This document shows, one piece after another, positions 1 to 4,410 of a stretch of DNA of 6,061 nt. The stretch's first letter is position 1; each line of letters starts with the position of its first letter. The notes under the pieces were generated by a model. The model saw only the letters and a program-made list of their open reading frames with translations. It did not search any database and was not told the DNA's origin. This DNA comes from JBFLVQ01 sp040758525 (GTDB lineage Bacteria > Acidobacteriota > Blastocatellia > Chloracidobacteriales > JADJPF01), in NCBI GenBank assembly GCA_040758525.1, contig JBFLVQ010000592.1, forward strand, positions 1 through 6,061, given 5' to 3'. A program made the translations under genes and the position numbers.

Positions 1-2
1 AT

Positions 3-1124
3 GTTACACCAGAAAAATTCAGTTTTATCTTTGCAGGCAAAGCAGCACAGTTTTATAACCTCTTTGTCTCGTTAGGGCTCTGTTTCTTCCTCTTAAAAAT
101 ATCTGAAATTATCCGTCCTAATAGACCCTCTTACAAGATTGCCTCACTGCTATTACTAGGACTGCTTCCTGTCTACTATAAAACTTTTGCTTTTGTGAGA
201 GGGGAACCAACGCTAGTCTTCTTTATGCTTGCAGCTACCTACCAACTGCTGCATATACTCTTTGTCCGACGAGAGTTTCGTACTATTGATACACTAGCTT
301 TGGGCGGCTGGCTAGGGCTAATGATACTGAGCCGACAATGGGGCTTCTTCTTCTTTCCAGCAGTTGTGATTTACATAGTTATATTAACACTAAAAGAGAA
401 ACCTTACTCACTATCTTTGCTTAAAATGGCAGTGGTGAGCTTTATCATCGCGGCCGTGGTAGGTGGTTGGTTCTATCTCGTTCTACAAGTTAAATACGGC
501 AGCCTGACGGCTTTTAATCGTACTCCAATTCCCTTTTCATTTACCAATCAACCCAAAGATTTCTATTTTGGATTAGGATTGGATGAGGTGTTTGACAATC
601 CTGTCAGACCCGCTTTTCCTAACCAATTTATCCCTACTTTCTACTCAGAGACTTGGGGGGATTATTGGGGCTATTTCACTATCACAAAGTTGGAGTTATT
701 TGGTAAGGAGCCACAAAGAAGGAGTTATCTAGGACGGGTCAATCTTGTTTCACTACCTGCTAGCGCAATACTACTAGCAGGTTTTATGCTTGGTTCAATA
801 TACCTATTTATTCTTGTCTTTACCCAGTTCAACCGTGCACATACGCAGATAAATGGTCTAGCTCTCTTCCCTATTATTATCACCATTTCTTTGATCGGTT
901 ATTTCTGGTTTCAGATACGATTTCCTCATATAGTCGATGGCGAAACGATTAAAGCCACTTATATGCTCCATATCTTCCCGTTTCTAGCAATGCTGGGGGG
1001 AGAGCTTATTGAACGGGCAAGAGAGAAAAATTCTTATTTTTACGTATTGCTGCTAATATTATTGGGATTAACAATTTTACACAATATCTCAGTAATGCTC
1101 AGTCGCTTCCCGTTCCTGGTGTAA
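3..1124 (+). CDS. Membrane glycosyltransferase, family-39/ArnT-like (5'-truncated by window)
   Basis: This frame is open from base 3 to the TAA at 1122-1124, giving 373 visible residues. The first in-frame start-like codon, GTG at 195 (visible residue 65), is internal: the 64 codons before it read as normal protein with a membrane segment near residues 20-35, so the true start is upstream of the window. The protein is strongly hydrophobic, with about 8-9 predicted membrane segments. A hydrophilic loop near residues 175-245 contains a Glu-Thr-Trp-Gly-Asp-Tyr-Trp-Gly-Tyr stretch, and another run of membrane segments follows. This layout, and the RGEP motif after an early membrane helix, resemble the C-terminal two thirds of PMT_2/ArnT-type glycosyltransferases, which move sugars from polyprenyl-phosphate carriers to acceptors on the outer face of the inner membrane. 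The catalytic Asp of the first periplasmic loop would be upstream and cannot be checked. Donor and acceptor are unknown. The gene lies 70 bp upstream of the next one on the same strand. Confidence 0.72.
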   Translation, partial: VTPEKFSFIFAGKAAQFYNLFVSLGLCFFLLKISEIIRPNRPSYKIASLLLLGLLPVYYKTFAFVRGEPTLVFFMLAATYQLLHILFVRREFRTIDTLALGGWLGLMILSRQWGFFFFPAVVIYIVILTLKEKPYSLSLLKMAVVSFIIAAVVGGWFYLVLQVKYGSLTAFNRTPIPFSFTNQPKDFYFGLGLDEVFDNPVRPAFPNQFIPTFYSETWGDYWGYFTITKLELFGKEPQRRSYLGRVNLVSLPASAILLAGFMLGSIYLFILVFTQFNRAHTQINGLALFPIIITISLIGYFWFQIRFPHIVDGETIKATYMLHIFPFLAMLGGELIERAREKNSYFYVLLLILLGLTILHNISVMLSRFPFLV

Positions 1125-1184
1125 AGCGCTAGTGACAGCGAGAGGATTTTCCAATATTCTGAAACGAACGCCTTCATTCACATT

Positions 1185-1190
1185 AGGAGG
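1185..1190 (+). promoter_or_regulatory. Shine-Dalgarno that fixes the start of the TPR-thioredoxin gene
   Basis: A perfect AGGAGG lies 4 bases before the ATG at 1195. It decides the start: the longer in-frame alternative, GTG at 1132, has no such motif and would put 21 polar residues in front of a clean signal peptide. Confidence 0.8.
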
Positions 1191-1194
1191 ATTA

Positions 1195-2448
1195 ATGAAA
1201 AAAGTAAGTTTTATCGTCTCACTATTACTACTAATTCTTTTTGCGATAAATAGCCCTGCACAACAGGGTAGTGCCTCAGGCAAAGATGGCAAAACTCCGC
1301 CTGAAGCACAAGATCGTGATGCTTTGCGCGCTGCCACCCAAATTAAGGATGCCTCACAACGACTGCTGGCATTAGAGAAGTTTATCAATGATTTCCCGCA
1401 ATCATCTTTGAAGGCAGTAGCCAAGATTCATATTTTCAAAGCTATGATTCAAAGCGGCAAATCTGAAAAAGATTATCTAGCGATGGCTGAAGACGCGATC
1501 AACACTTTTCCTGATATCCCGCAAAAAGCGTTGGTGCTTAATGATGTTGCTTTCACATTAGCAGAAATAGATAAGGGGCTAGAGTTGGCGCTGAAATTTG
1601 CTGAGCAGGCACTAGCAAAATTACCCGCAGAAGGTAAGACAGAATTACGCGCAGCAATTCAGGATACATTAGGCTGGATACACTTCAAGCGTGGCAATTA
1701 CCCTGAGGCGATCAAAGTACTGGAAGCCTCCCTACAGATTAGTGAAGAGGCAGATACTTTCCAACATTTAGGAGAAGCATATGAAAAGAGCGGCCAGTCT
1801 GACAAAGCCATCGAAGCATTGCTAAATGCAGTGGTTTTGACAGACGAGAATGATTCTGTGAATAAGCTTGCCTTACCTAAGCTTAAAGCCGCCTATGCTA
1901 AGAAACATGGTTCAGAGGCAGGACTAGACAAATTGATCACAGAAAAGGCGGCCGCCCGACTTAAAGAAGTTGCGCTTAATAAGAATCGCTATGAACAGGT
2001 CGCGCCTGCTTGGGAATTGAAAAATCCTCAGGGTGAGATTGTGCGCTTGTCGGATCTACGTGGCAAAGTGGTTGTGCTTGACTGGTGGGGTTCCTGGTGC
2101 CCGCCTTGTCGCCAAGAGTTGCCCCATATTCAAAAATTATATGAGTCCTACAAAGACAAAGGTGTCGTTGTTATCGGTATGAATTGGGAGCAGCCTGGTC
2201 CTTCCAGTCAGGATCGTATCAATACTGCAAAGAAGTTTATCGCAGAGAATAAATATACATTTCCCGTTGTATTCGATCACGACATGCAGGCAGGTGAGAA
2301 ATATCAAGTGGATGGCTTTCCAACCGTCTTTGTGATTGATCGCAATGGCACAATTCGCTACCGCACAGTCGGCTTTATGAGTAATGTTGCAGAGATACTA
2401 GAAGTACAGATCCAGACAGAGCTAGCCCGCAAAGAAGACCGTAAATAA
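1195..2448 (+). CDS. Exported TPR-repeat protein with C-terminal TlpA/ResA-like thioredoxin domain
   Basis: The protein has 417 residues from the ATG at 1195, chosen for its adjacent AGGAGG and because it begins a textbook signal peptide: Lys-Lys, a Leu/Ile-rich core at residues 7-18, and a Ser-Pro-Ala cleavage site after residue 22. No lipobox Cys is seen, so it is probably a soluble periplasmic or secreted protein. Residues about 45-225 are helical repeats, the clearest being two TPRs near 154-187 and 189-222. Residues about 267-395 form a TlpA/ResA/DsbE-like thioredoxin fold with active site W301-C302-P303-P304-C305 and cis-Pro376 in a GFPT motif. The family reduces or exchanges disulfides outside the cytoplasm, for example in cytochrome c maturation or general envelope redox control. 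The TPR half presumably binds a partner or client protein, which is inference. No cytochrome biogenesis gene is visible nearby, so the specific substrate is unknown. It may share a transcript with the upstream glycosyltransferase. Confidence 0.85.
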   Translation: MKKVSFIVSLLLLILFAINSPAQQGSASGKDGKTPPEAQDRDALRAATQIKDASQRLLALEKFINDFPQSSLKAVAKIHIFKAMIQSGKSEKDYLAMAEDAINTFPDIPQKALVLNDVAFTLAEIDKGLELALKFAEQALAKLPAEGKTELRAAIQDTLGWIHFKRGNYPEAIKVLEASLQISEEADTFQHLGEAYEKSGQSDKAIEALLNAVVLTDENDSVNKLALPKLKAAYAKKHGSEAGLDKLITEKAAARLKEVALNKNRYEQVAPAWELKNPQGEIVRLSDLRGKVVVLDWWGSWCPPCRQELPHIQKLYESYKDKGVVVIGMNWEQPGPSSQDRINTAKKFIAENKYTFPVVFDHDMQAGEKYQVDGFPTVFVIDRNGTIRYRTVGFMSNVAEILEVQIQTELARKEDRK

Positions 2449-2483
2449 GCAGTAGCAAATTAAAGAGACCTAATTGTGAAAGG

Positions 2484-2508
2484 GCGCGCTAGGCTAAGCT
2501 TGGCGCGC
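2484..2508. terminator. Hairpin between convergent genes, likely bidirectional terminator
   Basis: GCGCGC at 2484-2489 pairs with GCGCGC at 2503-2508. The stem continues inward through TAGGC/GCTTG (two G-U pairs) to a TAA loop at 2495-2497, about 11 bp in all. It lies 35 bp after the stop of the thioredoxin gene and 14 bp beyond the end of the receiver gene on the other strand. The flanks are only moderately T-rich (plus strand CTCTTCTTCATT; minus strand CCTTTCACAATT), so it may not be a strong intrinsic terminator in both directions. Confidence 0.65.
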
Positions 2509-2522
2509 ACTCTTCTTCATTG

Positions 2523-2900
2523 CTATTGTACGGTCTGATGGTCGGCCAGATAGGCGATCTTAGGTAGCAGCCGATCCATATCGATTGGTTTCGAGACAAA
2601 ACAGTTGGCACCGGCAGCAAGAACTTCATGCTTAGGTTTTTCACCATAAGCAGAGATCGCTAACACTTTCTTATCTGCCAATTTTTCATTATGTCGGATC
2701 AACCTTGTCAGTTCCACTCCACTCAACTTTGGCATGCTAATATCAGTAATGATGAGATCTGGATTTTCATTTTGTGCTAGTTTATAAGCTTGCTCACCGT
2801 CTGCTGCAGTAACGACAGCGTAGCCTTCCATACTAAGCAATAGATCGAGAGCAAACCTAATATCATTATCATCCTCTGCAACTAGAACCTTGACAGACAT
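2523..2900 (-). CDS. Stand-alone CheY-like response regulator receiver
   Basis: This is a 125-residue protein consisting of a single receiver (REC) domain with no output domain. All signature residues are present: acidic pair D10/D11, phospho-acceptor D53 followed by I-S-M-P, the switch Ser83, the aromatic switch F101 (where CheY has Tyr), and K104 followed by cis-Pro105. It should therefore be able to accept phosphate from a histidine kinase and act through protein-protein contact. The ATG at 2898-2900 is preceded on the minus strand by GAAAGGAAA about 8 bases upstream, a good ribosome binding site. The gene follows the cyclic-nucleotide-binding/DUF4388 gene on the same strand after 146 bp, and no kinase gene is visible. 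Its partner is unknown; the upstream DUF4388 protein is the obvious candidate because DUF4388 (PATAN) and REC domains occur fused in PatA-type regulators. No convincing promoter was seen directly in front of it, so co-transcription with that gene is plausible. Confidence 0.9.
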   Translation of the reverse strand: MSVKVLVAEDDNDIRFALDLLLSMEGYAVVTAADGEQAYKLAQNENPDLIITDISMPKLSGVELTRLIRHNEKLADKKVLAISAYGEKPKHEVLAAGANCFVSKPIDMDRLLPKIAYLADHQTVQ

Positions 2901-2951
2901 AAAACAATTTCCTTTCTAAATTCGAGATGCCGCAGCAGGTAGACAAAGTTG

Positions 2952-2994
2952 CTTATTGTGCTGTGCAAATACTTTCACATAGAGCGACAATAAG
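2952..2994. repeat. Interrupted inverted repeat in the spacer before the receiver gene
   Basis: CTTATTGT at 2952-2959 is matched by ACAATAAG at 2987-2994. Nested inside, TGTG at 2962-2965 matches CACA at 2976-2979 with a 10-base loop. It lies in the 146-bp spacer between the two minus-strand genes and could fold in the mRNA leader or processing region of the receiver gene. It has no T-run, so it is not a clear terminator. Function unknown. Confidence 0.35.
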
Positions 2995-3007
2995 TCAGAT
3001 CATCTGA
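2995..3007. repeat. Small palindrome TCAGAT-C-ATCTGA
   Basis: This perfect 13-bp palindrome has a single central base and directly abuts the previous inverted repeat. It lies 40 bp past the stop of the cyclic-nucleotide-binding gene. A related TATCAGATGCG string covers that gene's stop region (3044-3054). It could be a protein-binding site for the receiver gene, or chance. Confidence 0.3.
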
Positions 3008-3046
3008 TGAGAATGACGAAATGGAAAATATTGTTGATAGTAATTA

Positions 3047-4078
3047 TCAGATGCGTTTGATCTGTCCTGTCTGCAATAGACGATGTAGCACGCTGTAGCA
3101 GTAGTAATGGCAGCGCAGTGTACTGACACGCAGTTCTGCAACAGTATAGCGCTGTTCCTGCAGTACCAACCAGATCTGAAGTGCCAAAGGATAATCACGC
3201 TCATCAGCATCCCAGTCGAGATCACTCACAGCAGGAGCAAAGATATCATCTTCATTAATGACATTCTTCATCTCCATTAACTCATCTTGCAATCGCACCG
3301 ACTCCATTAGTAGGTTCATAGTAGGATGGTAAATTTCAAATCGCTTGTCGCCGACTTCCTGAATTGGTCCAGTTTTAAAGTCGAAGTTACCATCTTGTGG
3401 AGGAGGTTGAAATAGCTGCATAAACGCCTCCTCGCCGAAGAGATTGTCAAGAAAAGCGCTACGTACTTCACCTTTATCAAAGTTCACTTCTGTATAAGGC
3501 TCCTGCTGCTCATTAGTGATCACAAGCGTGCCAGTCAATCTAGAATTAATAATAGTCTGAATAACTGTAGGCAGATCGAAGAAACGTAGATTGCCATGCA
3601 GATGGCGCTTGGCAATACGCATATCCTTAACACGCGACTCTAAACGTTGTGCAAAAAGGATGAGTAGATTCTTGGCAAATTTGTGTTGTTCATCGATAAG
3701 GTGGAGAAATTCTTCGCGTGAGATTTGGAAGAGTTCGCCACCTTCTGGTAGTCGCGCGGTCGAACCATGACTACTACCAGTAATCATGGTCATCTCCCCC
3801 ATAGAGTCAGATGTGCCCAAATAGGCAACCGGACGCAGTTCACCAGGCCGCTCTATGGAAGGTCGGCAGATCTCTACTACACCACTCTTAATAACAAAAA
3901 ATCGATCGGGAGGATCGCCAATCTCGAAAAGCTTGCTACCTGGAGATAAGGTAATTACTTCGCCACGTGCCAGTATTAAATGGATTAGCGCATCATCTAA
4001 ATTGAGAAAGACATCACACTCTTTCAAGAATTCCAATTCCCCTTCTATCACCTCTCTAATCTCAAAGTCAGGACACAT
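3047..4078 (-). CDS. Cyclic-nucleotide-binding-domain protein with DUF4388 (PATAN) and C-terminal winged-helix-like domain
   Basis: The protein has 343 residues. Residues about 21-135 form a CRP-type cyclic-nucleotide-binding barrel: Pro-Gly-Ser-Lys-Leu-Phe near 46-51, G-D-P-P-D-R at 54-59, and the ribose-contact Gly94-Glu95. A helix at about 135-158 resembles the CRP dimer helix. Residues about 160-265 match DUF4388/PATAN, beginning H-G-N-L with P170-T171, L-T-G-T-L at 181-185 and F-D-K-G at 200-203. After an acidic linker (270-295), residues 296-343 look like the short helical or winged-helix tail common in such proteins. At the position where cAMP-binding domains carry the phosphate-binding Arg there is His104, so the ligand may not be cAMP. 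It is probably a cytoplasmic signalling adaptor or regulator; DNA binding is not certain, because the usual CRP helix-turn-helix is replaced by DUF4388. The ATG is the first start after an in-frame stop at 4103-4105, but the nearest Shine-Dalgarno-like GAGGA lies 16 bases upstream, so initiation may be weak. Confidence 0.85.
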   Translation of the reverse strand: MCPDFEIREVIEGELEFLKECDVFLNLDDALIHLILARGEVITLSPGSKLFEIGDPPDRFFVIKSGVVEICRPSIERPGELRPVAYLGTSDSMGEMTMITGSSHGSTARLPEGGELFQISREEFLHLIDEQHKFAKNLLILFAQRLESRVKDMRIAKRHLHGNLRFFDLPTVIQTIINSRLTGTLVITNEQQEPYTEVNFDKGEVRSAFLDNLFGEEAFMQLFQPPPQDGNFDFKTGPIQEVGDKRFEIYHPTMNLLMESVRLQDELMEMKNVINEDDIFAPAVSDLDWDADERDYPLALQIWLVLQEQRYTVAELRVSTLRCHYYCYSVLHRLLQTGQIKRI

Positions 4079-4136
4079 AATAGTTAAAAATAGATCCTCA
4101 GGTTATATAAAGCCTCTGCGACTATGTCTAATTAAC

Positions 4137-4164
4137 ATTGTATTTCTCGATCGAGAAAAGTCAA
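4137..4164 (-). promoter_or_regulatory. Sigma70-like promoter for the cyclic-nucleotide-binding/DUF4388 gene
   Basis: Read on the minus strand, TTGACT (4159-4164, 5 of 6 to consensus) is followed by a 16-bp spacer and TACAAT (4137-4142, 5 of 6). The expected start near 4130 gives a leader of about 51 bases. A second possible promoter downstream pairs TTAGAC with TATATA (16-bp spacing, around 4106-4133), but its -35 box is weaker. Confidence 0.6.
4143..4158. repeat. Perfect 16-bp palindrome filling the promoter spacer (candidate operator)
   Basis: TTTCTCGATCGAGAAA is its own reverse complement over all 16 bases. It occupies exactly the interval between the -35 (4159-4164) and -10 (4137-4142) boxes on the minus strand, where a bound dimer would block polymerase or, as with MerR-type regulators, reshape the promoter. 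The binding protein is unknown; autoregulation by the downstream gene product is one option. Confidence 0.6.
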
Positions 4165-4168
4165 CGTA

Positions 4169-4184
4169 AATACCGATCAAGAAA
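4169..4184. repeat. Degenerate second copy of the GATC-centred palindrome
   Basis: AATACCGATCAAGAAA matches the perfect palindrome at 11 of 16 positions, 7 of 8 in the right half. It lies 26 bp away centre to centre, upstream of the -35 box. It could be a weaker half-site for the same dimeric regulator. The GATC core is common, so chance is possible. Confidence 0.3.
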
Positions 4185-4201
4185 ATAATCTAACCAACAA
4201 T

Positions 4202-4237
4202 CCACTATCGAAACACCGTCGTAGTTTTTAATAGTGG
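4202..4237. repeat. Inverted repeat CCACTAT...ATAGTGG with inner pairing
   Basis: CCACTAT (4202-4208) pairs with ATAGTGG (4231-4237). Inside, AAACAC (4211-4216) can pair with GTAGTTT (4221-4227) with one bulged base, closing a CGTC loop. It lies upstream of both predicted transcription starts, so it would act as DNA unless another promoter reads through it. Function unknown. Confidence 0.35.
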
Positions 4238-4333
4238 GGGACATCTGGTCAGCAGGAGCGGGTAACAGAAATCACTTCATCCCTGGACCGGCCTCCCTCC
4301 TTAAATTCTCTCATTAGCCATTCAAATATTGTC

Positions 4334-4350
4334 TTGTCAATAAATGACAA
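4334..4350. repeat. Inverted repeat TTGTCA-N5-TGACAA over the -35 box (candidate operator)
   Basis: TTGTCAATAAATGACAA has perfect 6-bp arms around a 5-bp centre. The left arm is the -35 box itself and the right arm lies in the spacer. A dimeric repressor bound here would compete with polymerase. Fatty-acid degradation genes are often controlled by TetR- or GntR-type repressors, but no such gene is in the window and the motif does not let me name the family. Confidence 0.45.
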
Positions 4351-4362
4351 ACCAACGATAAT
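4334..4362 (+). promoter_or_regulatory. Sigma70-like promoter for the acyl-CoA synthetase gene
   Basis: TTGTCA (4334-4339, 5 of 6 to TTGACA), a 17-bp spacer and GATAAT (4357-4362, 5 of 6 to TATAAT) form a well-matched promoter. Transcription would start near 4369, leaving a leader of about 41 bases before the ATG at 4411. Confidence 0.6.
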
Positions 4363-4410
4363 ATAGGTCGTCAAAGATCGCTTTAATACCACTCCTGCGA
4401 GTACTACATC

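Larger units (their letters stand above)
4079..4410. other. 332-bp divergent intergenic control region
   Basis: No convincing gene lies here. Two opposing promoter-like sequences are present: one leftward near 4137-4164 and one rightward near 4334-4362. Between them lie a degenerate copy of the left palindrome (4169-4184) and a potential stem at 4202-4237. Bases about 4240-4330 are more GC-rich and show nothing that could be named. A minus-strand frame at 4249-4434 is open but lacks a ribosome binding site, overlaps the start of the acyl-CoA synthetase gene and resembles no family known to me. Confidence 0.6.

Noticed and set aside
1126..1140. Short GCGCT/AGCG hairpin after the glycosyltransferase stop
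   Set aside because: The stem is only 4 bp and has no T-run, too weak to call a terminator. The two genes may be co-transcribed.
1132..1194. GTG at 1132 as start of the TPR-thioredoxin gene
   Set aside because: It has no ribosome binding site, and the 21 extra residues would bury the signal peptide. ATG 1195 has AGGAGG in front.
1089..1424. Minus-strand open frame of 111 codons
   Set aside because: It lies mostly opposite the 5' end of the TPR-thioredoxin gene, which has a strong ribosome binding site and signal peptide. Its composition resembles no family.
2995..3225. Minus-strand open frame of 76 codons
   Set aside because: It overlaps the C-terminal coding part of the cyclic-nucleotide-binding/DUF4388 gene in another frame and is rich in Cys, His and Tyr, as expected from a shadow frame.
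3767..4169. Plus-strand open frames at 3767-3949 and 3855-4169
   Set aside because: Both are antisense to the conserved cyclic-nucleotide-binding domain, have low-quality protein composition and lack a ribosome binding site.
4240..4330. GC-rich leader-like stretch suggestive of a riboswitch or T-box
   Set aside because: I could not find a consistent set of stems or a conserved core, and it lies upstream of both predicted transcription starts.
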